The position numbers were made by a program, and so were the translations under genes. From DAOTVC01 sp034437215 (GTDB lineage: Bacteria; Chloroflexota; Anaerolineae; B4-G1; SLSP01), in the NCBI GenBank assembly GCA_034437215.1, contig DAOTVC010000075.1, positions 1 through 19,281 on the forward strand: 19,281 nucleotides of DNA, read 5' to 3'. Below are positions 1-6,639 of this stretch, one piece after another (positions within the stretch are counted from its first letter, which is position 1; each line of letters begins with the position of its first letter). The notes under the pieces were generated by a model that worked only from the letters and a program-made list of their open reading frames with translations, searched no databases and was not told the DNA's origin.

Positions 1-898
1 CTTCCTGGAGGGCGACCGGACGCTTTTGGATAGCCTGCGCCAGACGGAGCCGGACATCTGCTTCAACATCGCCGAGGGGCTGGGTGGGGATGCCCGGGAG
101 TCCCACGTCCCGGCCCTTCTCGAGATGCTGGACATCCCCTACACCGGCTCGAAGGTCCTCACCCATGCCATCTCCCTCGACAAGGCGGCGGCGAAGCAGC
201 TCTGGCGTGACGCGGGACTGCCTACCGCGCCCTTTCAGACCTTCCGTCACCCCGACATGCCCCTCAGCCCGCGTTTGGGCGACTTCCCGCTCTTCGTGAA
301 GCCGGTGCGGGAGGGTTCGGGTATGGGCATCGGCCCACGCTCCGTGGTGCGTGACGCGCAGGAGCTGCGGGAGCAGGTACGGTGGGTGATCGAGAGCTAC
401 CGGCAGCCGGCCCTCGTGGAGGGCTATCTCCCCGGGCGGGAGTTCACCGTGGGCTTTATCGGCAACAGTCTGTTGCCGGAGGCAGAGCCGCGTTCCCCTT
501 TCTATACCACGGGAGGGTTCCACATCTTCCCGGTGCTGGAGATCGACGCCACCGTCGGGGCAAGCGGCGGCGTCTACAACACGCTGGCGAAGTCCTTCGC
601 CATCGAGGATGCCAACGCGCCTCTATACCTCTGCCCGGCGGACATCTCCCCCGACTTGGAAGCCGAGCTGGGACGCCAGGCTATCGCCGCTTTCGAGGTC
701 CTCGACGGGTTGGACGTGGGGCGGGTCGACTTCCGTCTGGGGGAGGACGGGCGTCCCTACCTCATGGAGATCAACACCCTGCCCGGTCTCAACCCCGCGG
801 TGAGCGACATGTGTATCGTTGCGCGGGCCGAGGGGGTGGCCTACGAGCTGCTCATCAACGAGATCCTGGAGTTGGCCTGCGAGCGTTACGGACTGTAG
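1..898 (+). CDS. D-alanine-D-alanine ligase-like ATP-grasp protein (5' end outside window)
   Basis: The reading frame is open to the left edge, so the N-terminus is missing; about 299 codons are visible, ending in TAG at 896-898. ATP-grasp features resembling D-Ala-D-Ala ligases appear in order: an early FNIAEG segment, LDKAAAK, the ATP-binding strand PLFVKPVREGSGMGI, an EGYLPGREFTVGFIGN segment, and near the end VGRVDF plus the metal/phosphate-binding MEINTLPGLNP. Family knowledge: such enzymes join a carboxylate to an amino acid amine using ATP, through an acyl-phosphate. True Ddl makes D-Ala-D-Ala for peptidoglycan in the cytoplasm. Without the N-terminal third I cannot separate Ddl from the many Ddl-like ligases of unknown substrate. 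A good intrinsic terminator follows at 916-959, so this is the last gene of its unit; the convergent neighbour is a histidine kinase. Confidence 0.8.
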   Translation, partial: FLEGDRTLLDSLRQTEPDICFNIAEGLGGDARESHVPALLEMLDIPYTGSKVLTHAISLDKAAAKQLWRDAGLPTAPFQTFRHPDMPLSPRLGDFPLFVKPVREGSGMGIGPRSVVRDAQELREQVRWVIESYRQPALVEGYLPGREFTVGFIGNSLLPEAEPRSPFYTTGGFHIFPVLEIDATVGASGGVYNTLAKSFAIEDANAPLYLCPADISPDLEAELGRQAIAAFEVLDGLDVGRVDFRLGEDGRPYLMEINTLPGLNPAVSDMCIVARAEGVAYELLINEILELACERYGL

Positions 899-915
899 GA
901 TCCGTGGGCTTTCCG

Positions 916-959
916 ACCGGTCCTTGACCTTTCACCGAAGGGTTGAGGGCCGGTTTTCT
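916..959 (+). terminator. Intrinsic terminator after the ATP-grasp gene
   Basis: Positions 916-929 pair with 941-954 over 14 continuous base pairs (three are G-U), with an 11-base loop. The stem runs into TTTTCT at 954-959. It lies 18 bases past the stop codon at 898. On the other strand the hairpin is not followed by a T tract, so it mainly serves the plus-strand gene. Confidence 0.8.
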
Positions 960-972
960 GTCCGCACCCTAC

Positions 973-2277
973 TTACCGCAGGGGAAGGGTGAAGTGGAAG
1001 GTGCTGCCCTGGCCGACGTCGCTCTCCACCCAGATGCGTCCTCCGTGGGCCTCCACCACCATCTTGCAGAAGGTCAGCCCGAGGCCCGTACCCCGGCGCA
1101 GGCTGCTCTGGCTCTGTACCTGCCCGTACTTCTCGAAGATCTGCTGGTGGTGGGTCCGCGGAATGCCGGTACCCGTATCGCTGATGCTGACCTGAATGGT
1201 GTTGTCGATCTCCTGGGAGGCGAGCCGGATGGTGCCTCCGCGCGGGGTGTGCTTGATGGCGTTGGATAGCAGGTTGGCGATAACGCGGCTTATTAGCTGC
1301 CGGTCGCACATCACCGAGCGTTTGGCCTGATGGCGTTCGACGATGACCTCCTGCTTCTCCATGACCGAGAGGGCCTGGAAGTCCCGGGCGTTCTCCTCCA
1401 GAATCACCCGCACATCCACGGGCTGAAGGTGAAGGGTGAACTGGCCCGCTTCCAGCTTGCTGATGTCCAGCAGCTCGCCCACCAAACCGAGGAGCACGTG
1501 TCCGCTGTGGCGGGTGTTCTCCAGCAGCCGTTGCTGGTCACTGTTCAGCTCCGTGCCCATTGTGATGTTCAACATGTCCAACCCTCCCAGGAGGGCCGTG
1601 AGGGGATTGCGGAGGTCGTGGACGATCATGTCGGAGAGGCTCTGGCGCAGCTCCTCCGACCTGCGCAGCTGCAGATTTGAGCGACGCAGGCGTTCGGCGA
1701 GCGTCCCTGCCAGCTGGGCGGTCGTGAAGGTGGGGATGGCGAGGGTAAACCAGTTGATGATGAGCAGCGCTCCGCGCGACTCCACGGGGAAGGCAGTGCC
1801 CCAGATCTGGACCATCTCCAGGGCGCCGCTGTACTCCAGGTAGAGCACGATCGCGTAGCAGACCATGCTCAATATGGCGAGCGCCGTCGCCTCCCCCCGT
1901 CCCAGCAGGAAGGAGCCCCCCAGGATCACGACGAGGTAGACCGCCGGGAAGGGGGTCTGCGGGCCGCCTGTGAAGTGGACGGCAGCCGAGAGGATGAGCG
2001 TGTAGAGAATGAGGCTGCCTCTTGCCAGAGGACGCGCGGCCCACCCCTGCTGGAGTCCCCACAAACCTCCCACGGTCACGAGCAGCGCCAAGAGGGCGAC
2101 GATCAAGAGCTCCGTGGGCGGTATCTGGAGGGCGATGATGTTTTCGTTGGAGGCCAGGATGAGGACCGCCAGGCAGACGACCAGGACACCTGCAAAGACG
2201 AAGGTGCTGTGCAGATCCTGCGCTGCGTCGCGCGTGTTACCTTCGAACAGCTGCCTTGGCGCTTCGTTGGAGGGCAT
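973..2277 (-). CDS. Membrane sensor histidine kinase (orphan)
   Basis: A 434-aa protein. The first ~200 residues form about six hydrophobic membrane segments with no large extracellular loop, suggesting sensing within or near the membrane. A short linker leads to the dimerisation/phosphoacceptor helix with H-box MIVHDLRNPL, the histidine being residue 220. The ATPase domain follows: N-box NLLSNAIKHTP, G1 box ISDTGTGIP, G2 box GTGLGLTFCK, ending in GSTFHFTLPL. Family role: ATP-dependent autophosphorylation of the His, then transfer to a response regulator aspartate. No response regulator is adjacent, so the partner lies elsewhere. The ATG at 2277 has only a weak AAAGAG ribosome binding site. 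A strong promoter lies upstream at 2350-2378. It is divergent from the AOR gene; a role in AOR control is possible only by proximity. Confidence 0.9.
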   Translation of the reverse strand: MPSNEAPRQLFEGNTRDAAQDLHSTFVFAGVLVVCLAVLILASNENIIALQIPPTELLIVALLALLVTVGGLWGLQQGWAARPLARGSLILYTLILSAAVHFTGGPQTPFPAVYLVVILGGSFLLGRGEATALAILSMVCYAIVLYLEYSGALEMVQIWGTAFPVESRGALLIINWFTLAIPTFTTAQLAGTLAERLRRSNLQLRRSEELRQSLSDMIVHDLRNPLTALLGGLDMLNITMGTELNSDQQRLLENTRHSGHVLLGLVGELLDISKLEAGQFTLHLQPVDVRVILEENARDFQALSVMEKQEVIVERHQAKRSVMCDRQLISRVIANLLSNAIKHTPRGGTIRLASQEIDNTIQVSISDTGTGIPRTHHQQIFEKYGQVQSQSSLRRGTGLGLTFCKMVVEAHGGRIWVESDVGQGSTFHFTLPLR

Positions 2278-2349
2278 GCTCTTTCACACTACAAGGATAA
2301 TGGCATCCATCAGGTTTGTCGATAGACCTCTATGTGCGAACTTGTTCTA

Positions 2350-2378
2350 AGTGTACTCTAACCCCGAGGGGCTGTCAA
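2350..2378 (-). promoter_or_regulatory. Sigma-70-type promoter of the histidine kinase gene
   Basis: Reading the minus strand, TTGACA (plus coordinates 2373-2378) is followed after exactly 17 bases by TACACT (2350-2355). The -35 is a perfect consensus and the -10 matches 4 of 6 positions. It predicts a leader of about 65-70 bases before the ATG at 2277. Confidence 0.7.
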
Positions 2379-2429
2379 CCGGGGGGCAGGTGAAGCGTTT
2401 CTAACTTTTGTCCGGGGTTGAAAAGCGTG

Positions 2430-2458
2430 TTGACAACCTTCATAACCTGGCATATCAT
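2430..2458 (+). promoter_or_regulatory. Sigma-70-type promoter of the AOR transcription unit
   Basis: TTGACA at 2430-2435, a 17-base spacer, then TATCAT at 2453-2458. The expected transcription start is near 2465, just upstream of the riboswitch-like RNA, which gives a leader of about 235 bases before the AOR start codon. It is divergent from the histidine kinase promoter; the two -35 boxes are about 50 bp apart. Confidence 0.8.
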
Positions 2459-2467
2459 GGGGGTAGC

Positions 2468-2567
2468 TGCATTGGGCGCCTCCGACCCATCTCGTTCCCC
2501 TCCGGGGCGAGTGGGCGATAGGGTACCGGAAGCAATTCTTGTGCCTGCCGTTTGCAAAGGAGGCAAT
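2468..2567 (+). promoter_or_regulatory. Moco/Tuco-type (molybdenum or tungsten cofactor) riboswitch
   Basis: The leader contains, in order, GCCTCCGACCC (2478-2488), GGGCGATAGGG (2513-2523) and GTGCCTGCCGTTTGCAAAGG (2541-2560). From memory, these follow the block order of the Moco RNA motif, for example the E. coli moaA leader with GCCUC, GGGCGA, GCCUCCCGU and AAAGG. GCCTCC (2478-2483) can pair with GGAGGC (2559-2564) as the closing stem. A hairpin (CCCA and CTCG with CGAG and TGGG, 2486-2515) sits inside. The gene controlled is a W/Mo-pterin AOR, as expected for a cofactor-sensing RNA. The 3' closing strand is shared with a terminator, which suggests control of transcription termination. Whether the ligand is Moco or the tungsten form cannot be told from sequence alone. 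Confidence 0.75.
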
Positions 2568-2603
2568 CCACTCTCTGAGGGTGGGTTGCTTCCTTTTCTT
2601 TTT
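2559..2603 (+). terminator. Riboswitch-linked intrinsic terminator in the AOR leader
   Basis: Bases 2559-2573 pair with 2579-2593 in an unbroken 15-bp stem (some G-U) with a 5-base loop, followed by TTTTCTTTTT (2594-2603). The 5' strand GGAGGC (2559-2564) is also the 3' closing strand of the riboswitch, so the two structures exclude each other. A further competitor exists: GGAAGCAA at 2528-2535, inside the aptamer, is perfectly complementary to TTGCTTCC at 2586-2593. Confidence 0.8.
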
Positions 2604-2700
2604 ACCTCATGCGGTCTACCCCGCCGGCCTGTGGGGGTTGAAAAAGCGCTGGACAGCGGCTGGCCTGTCCGGACATCTTATCTCTCAAGGAGGTCTCTGC

Positions 2701-4464
2701 ATGTGGATTTTGCGCCTGAATATGGATGATCGTTCCTATACGGTGGAGGAGCTCCCCGCCAAGTACCAGCAGCTGGGAGGTCGAGGTTTGACCTCGAGCC
2801 TCGTTTACGACGAGGTGGACGCGACCTGCCATCCCCTGGGCCCCAACAACAAGTTGGTCGTCTCTCCGGGGCTTCTGGCGGGCACCCCTGCCCCCTCGTC
2901 CTCCCGCCTCTCCATCGGGGGCAAGTCCCCGCTGACGGGAGGGATCAAGGAGGCCAACGCCGGCAGCAGCTTCGCCCCCTCCCTCGCCAAGATGGGGATC
3001 AAGGCCCTCGTCGTCGAGGGGCAGCCTGAGGAGGCGGGCAAGTACTGGCTGGCTCACATCACTGTGGGCGAGGACGGCAAGCCCGCGGTGCAGTTCGAGG
3101 AGGCCGACGAGTACGTGGGCCGCGAGCTCTATGAGGTCTACGATGAGGTCTACGAGCGCTTCGGCAAGAAGGTGGACGTCGCCGGCATCGGTACCGCGGG
3201 TGAGCTCCGTTACGGCAACTCCGGCGTCGCTTTCAACGACATGAAGCGCAAGCCCAATCGCTACTCCGGACGCGGGGGTCTGGGTGCCGTGATGGGGAGC
3301 AAGGGGCTCAAGATGATCGTGCTCGACGCCAAGGGCGCGCCGGGCGTGCAGTACGCCGACAAGGAGCTCTTCAAGCAGGGGGCGGCGAAGATGCGCGATG
3401 CCCTCCAGGAGCACGCTATCACCAAGCCCAAGGGAGGGCTCAACACCTACGGCACCGCCATCCTGATCAACATTCTCAATGAGGCGGGCGGCCTGCCCAC
3501 CCGCAACTTCCACGAGGGGCGCTTCGAGGGCGCCGCGAAGATCGCCGGCGAGGCCATCTTCGAGAACAACAGGGCGCGCCGAGAGATGGAGGTCTACAAC
3601 CACGGTTGCAGCCCCGGCTGCATCATCCAGTGCTCCAACACCGTCTATAACGAGGAGGGCGACGAGATCGTCTCCTGCGTGGAGTACGAGTCGGACTGGG
3701 CGTTGGGCGCCAACCTGGGCATTGACAATTTGGATACCATCGCCAAGATGGTGAAGCTCTGCAACGCCTACGGCCTGGACACTATCGAGACGGGTGTGGC
3801 CCTGGGCGTAGCCATGGATTCCGGCATCATCTCCTTCGGTGACAACGAGGGGGCTATCGACCTGGTGGAGCAGATGGGCCAGGGGACCCCGCTGGGCCGC
3901 ATCCTCGGCGGCGGTGCTGCCATGGTTGGCAAGGTCTACGGCAACCCTCGGGTGCCCGCCGTCAAGGGGCAGGGCATGCCCGCTTACGAACCCCGCGCGG
4001 TCAAGGGTATCGGCGTGACCTACGCCACCAGCACCATGGGCGCCGACCACACCTCCGGCTACACCATCGCCCCGGAGATCCTGAACGTGGGCGGCGAGTC
4101 CGACCCCCTGAAGTCCGAGGAGGCCAAGGCCGACCTGAGCCGCGCCTTCCAGAAGACGACGGCTCTCATCGACACCGCCGGTCACTGCCTCTTCATCGCC
4201 TTCGCCATCCTCGACATCCCCACCGGCTTTGAGGGCATGATCGACGAGATCAACGGCCTTCTGGGCACGGAGATGTCCGGGGACGAGGCCGTGGAGTTGG
4301 GCGGCGAGGTCCTGCGCCGCGAGCGCGCCTTCAACGAAGCCGCCGGCTTCACCAAGGAGGACGACCGCCTGCCCGAATTCATGCACTACGAGAAGCTCCC
4401 GCCCCACAACGTCACCGCCGACATCTCCCCCGAGGTCATGGACAGCGTCTACGGAGAGCTGTAG
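2701..4464 (+). CDS. aor: Tungsten-dependent aldehyde:ferredoxin oxidoreductase family enzyme
   Basis: A 587-aa protein (Pyrococcus AOR is about 605). The start at 2701 is chosen because AAGGAGG lies about 7 bases upstream; an in-frame upstream extension to 2539 would run through the terminator. The N-terminal pterin-binding domain shows GGRGLTSSLVYDEVD, SPGLLAGTPAPSSSRLSIGG and KSPLTGGIKEANAG. The 4Fe-4S ligands are Cys303, Cys307 and Cys311, with a fourth at Cys496 in DTAGHCLF. Pterin-contact motifs include NAYGLDT. GADHTSGYT matches the catalytic His region. The first cysteines are spaced CX3CX3C, unlike the CX2CX3C of Pyrococcus AOR. Family role: cytoplasmic oxidation of aldehydes to acids, or the reverse, with ferredoxin, using a W-bis-pterin. 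The substrate cannot be read from the sequence. A cofactor riboswitch precedes it and two MoaD-like genes follow. Confidence 0.9.
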   Translation: MWILRLNMDDRSYTVEELPAKYQQLGGRGLTSSLVYDEVDATCHPLGPNNKLVVSPGLLAGTPAPSSSRLSIGGKSPLTGGIKEANAGSSFAPSLAKMGIKALVVEGQPEEAGKYWLAHITVGEDGKPAVQFEEADEYVGRELYEVYDEVYERFGKKVDVAGIGTAGELRYGNSGVAFNDMKRKPNRYSGRGGLGAVMGSKGLKMIVLDAKGAPGVQYADKELFKQGAAKMRDALQEHAITKPKGGLNTYGTAILINILNEAGGLPTRNFHEGRFEGAAKIAGEAIFENNRARREMEVYNHGCSPGCIIQCSNTVYNEEGDEIVSCVEYESDWALGANLGIDNLDTIAKMVKLCNAYGLDTIETGVALGVAMDSGIISFGDNEGAIDLVEQMGQGTPLGRILGGGAAMVGKVYGNPRVPAVKGQGMPAYEPRAVKGIGVTYATSTMGADHTSGYTIAPEILNVGGESDPLKSEEAKADLSRAFQKTTALIDTAGHCLFIAFAILDIPTGFEGMIDEINGLLGTEMSGDEAVELGGEVLRRERAFNEAAGFTKEDDRLPEFMHYEKLPPHNVTADISPEVMDSVYGEL

Positions 4465-4479
4465 TCGATTCTCATCACG

Positions 4480-4516
4480 GGACGCCGGGGGCGATGGCCT
4501 CCGGCGTCCTTTGCTT
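4480..4516 (+). terminator. Terminator after the AOR gene
   Basis: GGACGCCGG (4480-4488) pairs with CCGGCGTCC (4501-4509) in a 9-bp perfect stem, followed by the short T-rich TTTGCTT. The T-rich tail overlaps the proposed -35 of the next promoter, so one unit ends and another begins within about 30 bases. Confidence 0.65.
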
Positions 4517-4538
4517 CGTGGGGCGCCCGTGTTATTAT
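4511..4538 (+). promoter_or_regulatory. Promoter of the moaD-like gene pair
   Basis: TTGCTT (4511-4516), a 16-base spacer, then TATTAT (4533-4538). The -10 is good; the -35 matches only TTG. The heptamer array starts at 4541, so the predicted transcription start falls in its first unit. The same arrangement occurs before sufC. Confidence 0.5.
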
Positions 4539-4540
4539 GC

Positions 4541-4687
4541 TGGATACTGGATGCTGGATACTGGATACTGGAAGCTGGATGCTGGAAGCTGGATACTGGA
4601 AGCTGGAAGCTGGATGCTGGAAGCTGGATGCTGGAAGCTGGATGCTGGATGCTGGATACTGGAAGCTGGATGCTGGATGCTGGATGC
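4541..4687 (+). repeat. Tandem array of 21 TGGAWRC heptamers in the moaD leader
   Basis: Exactly 21 uninterrupted 7-bp units fill 147 bases. Every unit is TGGA followed by TAC, TGC or AGC; only the two bases before the final C vary. The array begins 2 bases after a TATTAT -10 box and ends 15 bases before the first MoaD-like start codon. The 7-bp period means all frames stay open and give 7-residue repeat ORFs on both strands; these are products of the repeat, not genes. A related 16-unit array lies at 15324-15435. Confidence 0.95.
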
Positions 4688-4702
4688 TGAGAGAGGAGAT
4701 GT

Positions 4703-4945
4703 ATGCAGATCAAAGTCAAGCTCTTTGCCACACTGCAACGCTACGCGCCCGACGGTAAGAAAGCCGGTGACCCCTTCGAGGTGGAGCTGCCGGAGAAGAG
4801 TAGTGTCGGCGATCTGACCACCCAGCTGGGGATCAGGCCCCGAGAGGCCAAGGTTGCCTTCGTCAACGGGCGAGCCCGCGCCGAGATGTACCGGCTCAAG
4901 GAGGGGGACGAGGTCGGTCTCTTTCCTCCGGTGGGAGGAGGCTAG
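4703..4945 (+). CDS. moaD: MoaD/ThiS-family sulfur carrier protein
   Basis: An 80-aa beta-grasp (ubiquitin-like) protein of normal MoaD length. It begins MQIKVKLFATLQRYAP and ends LFPPVGGG. Family knowledge: the C-terminal Gly-Gly of MoaD is adenylated and then thiocarboxylated, and supplies the dithiolene sulfurs of molybdopterin or tungstopterin with MoaE. FVNGRARAEMYRLKEGDEV is the usual late-domain pattern. The start is set by AGGAG four bases upstream. It lies directly downstream of the AOR gene and 3 bases before a second beta-grasp gene, so it probably serves the AOR pterin cofactor. It is expressed from its own promoter and heptamer-repeat leader rather than simply by read-through from aor. 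Confidence 0.88.
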   Translation: MQIKVKLFATLQRYAPDGKKAGDPFEVELPEKSSVGDLTTQLGIRPREAKVAFVNGRARAEMYRLKEGDEVGLFPPVGGG

Positions 4946-4948
4946 GCC

Positions 4949-5308
4949 ATGAAGGTTGACGTCTGGCTCTACGGACCGCTGGCGCGCTACGGCGGCAGTG
5001 ACGATAACGTCTTCGCGAACGTCCTCGCCGATCTCCCGGTGGGCACAACCCTCCGGGAGCTGTTGGCAGAGCTGCAGCTGCCTGCCGAGGAGCGGGGGAT
5101 CACCTTTATCAACGGCGATCTCAGCGCCATGCCGGGCTTGCAGCCCGACCTGGATCACGTCCTGGAGGAGGGCGACCGCGTAGCCTTCTTCCACCTCAAG
5201 AGCATGTGGCCCTTTCAGTACCGCCACGACGTGGCGATGCTCGACGAGATGAAGGCCACGGTGGAAGAGCGCGAGGACAAGGGTATTCGCTCCCGCTTCG
5301 ACAAGTGA
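4949..5308 (+). CDS. Second MoaD/ThiS-like protein, C-terminally extended and lacking Gly-Gly
   Basis: A 119-aa protein whose first ~88 residues follow the MoaD/ThiS pattern (KVDVWLYGPLARY at the start, FINGDLSAMPGL, LEEGDRVAFF). Instead of the terminal Gly-Gly it continues with about 30 mostly charged residues (HLKSMWPFQYRHD, then a helical Lys/Glu-rich tail). A classical MoaD thiocarboxylate therefore cannot form at its C-terminus unless the tail is cut, and no Gly-Gly precedes the tail. It starts 3 bases after the previous stop with its own GGAGG, so the two are co-translated. I infer a partner or accessory role for AOR or its cofactor; the exact function is unknown. Its stop lies 1 base from the end of the convergent flavoprotein gene. 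Confidence 0.75.
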   Translation: MKVDVWLYGPLARYGGSDDNVFANVLADLPVGTTLRELLAELQLPAEERGITFINGDLSAMPGLQPDLDHVLEEGDRVAFFHLKSMWPFQYRHDVAMLDEMKATVEEREDKGIRSRFDK

Positions 5309-5309
5309 A

Positions 5310-6587
5310 CTAGCCTGCGGCTGCTGCCTCCCCCGCCAGATAACCAGTGCTGAAGGCCGCCTGCAGGTTGTAGCCCCCGGTATCTGCGGCCAGGTCCAGT
5401 ACCTCACCCGCGAGATGGAGCCCCGGAACCACCTTGGAGGCGAAGGTGATGGGATCCACCTCCTTGAGGGCGACCCCGCCTGCCGTCACCATCCCCGCCG
5501 CCAGGGGCAGGGAGCCGGTAATCTGCCAGCGGAAGCCCTTGAGGAGCTGCACCAGGGCCTCCCGCTCCTCGGCGCGGATGGTGTGAACGGCGCGCTCCCT
5601 CTCCACGCCGCTCATCTTCGCCAGCTCATCCGCCAGGCTGGCGGGCACCCAGCGCCGCAGGAGGTTGTGCAGCCAGCTCTTCGAGTGGGCCTCGAACTCC
5701 TGCTGCAGGCGGCGGCGGATCTCCTCCGCGCTCATGCCCGGTTTGAGGTCGATGGAGAGGATGACCTCCTTTCCGGCGCGCAGCGCGTCCACGGCCCCGA
5801 GGGAGAGGGTGAGGATCAGCGGGCCCGAGACGCCGAAGTGGGTGAAGAGCATCTCGCCCGTTGGAGGGAGGGGGTAGGGCGGGGTGATGACCTTCTCCTG
5901 CGCGCCCTCCGCCTTGCGGGCGAGGAGAGTGCAGTGGACGTGGCGGAGGCTCAGGCCCTGCAAGGCCTGCGCCCGCGACTTCTCCAGCACCACCAGGGGC
6001 ACCAGCGCCGGGCGCAGGGGGACGATGGCGTGCCCTACTTCCTGGGCCATGCGGTAGCCGTCACCCGTCGAGCCGGTGGCGGGCCAGGAGGCGCCGCCCG
6101 TGGCTACGACCACGGCGTCGGCAGCGAGGGTCGCGCCGTCGCGGAGGCGGACGCCGCGCACGGCACCCCCCTCGGTCAGAATGGCGGCGACGGGCGCGTC
6201 GTAGCGAACCTGGGCACCGCTCTCGGTCGCGTAGCGCAGCAGCGCATCCCGCACGTCGGCTGCCTCCCCCGACGTGGGGAAGACGCGCCCGCCCCGCTCG
6301 ACCTGTGTCTCCACCCCGTAGCGGCGCAGCAGGGCGCGCAGCTCCTCCCGGAAGAAACGGTGGAAGGCGTTGCGCAGGAACTGCCCGTTGCGCCCGTAGT
6401 GCCGGATGAAGGGCTCGATGGGCGCCACGTTGGTGACGTTGCAGCGCTCCTTCCCGCTGACCAGGATCTTCTTGCCGGCCTCGCTCATCTTCTCGAGGAG
6501 CAGCACGCTGCCGCCCCTCTCGGCGGCTCTACCCGCCGCCATGAGCCCGGCGGCCCCTGCGCCTACGACGATAACCTTAGTTGCCAT
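5310..6587 (-). CDS. HI0933/YhiN-type FAD-dependent flavoprotein
   Basis: A 425-aa protein, normal for the family. The N-terminal Rossmann motif VVGAGAAG (G9-G14) binds the FAD ADP moiety, followed by LLLEKM and the family hallmark GKKILVSGKERCNVTN. VVATGGASWPATGSTGDGY is the mid-protein FAD motif, and the C-terminal AADTGGYNLQAAFSTGYLAGEAAA completes the flavin site. Family members are NAD(P)/FAD-dependent oxidoreductases, including BaiN-like bile-acid reductases; most have no known substrate. It is the last gene of a minus-strand cluster (xdhC, msrA, cupin, methyltransferase), 52 bases after the methyltransferase stop. No T-rich terminator lies before the convergent MoaD-like gene. Confidence 0.88.
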   Translation of the reverse strand: MATKVIVVGAGAAGLMAAGRAAERGGSVLLLEKMSEAGKKILVSGKERCNVTNVAPIEPFIRHYGRNGQFLRNAFHRFFREELRALLRRYGVETQVERGGRVFPTSGEAADVRDALLRYATESGAQVRYDAPVAAILTEGGAVRGVRLRDGATLAADAVVVATGGASWPATGSTGDGYRMAQEVGHAIVPLRPALVPLVVLEKSRAQALQGLSLRHVHCTLLARKAEGAQEKVITPPYPLPPTGEMLFTHFGVSGPLILTLSLGAVDALRAGKEVILSIDLKPGMSAEEIRRRLQQEFEAHSKSWLHNLLRRWVPASLADELAKMSGVERERAVHTIRAEEREALVQLLKGFRWQITGSLPLAAGMVTAGGVALKEVDPITFASKVVPGLHLAGEVLDLAADTGGYNLQAAFSTGYLAGEAAAAG

Positions 6588-6639
6588 GCTCTACCCCTTC
6601 TCTCGCTTTGCTTCACCGCTATCTATTACGTTCGAACAA

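Noticed and set aside
2539..2700. N-terminal extension of the AOR protein to 2539
   Set aside because: It would translate the riboswitch 3' end and terminator, has no ribosome binding site and no AOR similarity. AAGGAGG sits before 2701.
4541..4687. CRISPR array
   Set aside because: The units are contiguous 7-mers with no unique spacers and there are no cas genes. The same applies to 15324-15435 and the octamer arms.
2602..4731. Long 709-codon open frame on the minus strand opposite aor
   Set aside because: It is the antisense shadow of a GC-rich gene with biased codons; it shows no domain and runs through the heptamer array and a terminator. The plus-strand AOR motifs are unambiguous.
4494..4817. 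Seven-residue repeat proteins encoded across the heptamer array, on both strands
   Set aside because: A 7-bp repeat keeps all frames open and always produces 7-aa periodic peptides. The moaD gene with its own ribosome binding site starts at 4703.
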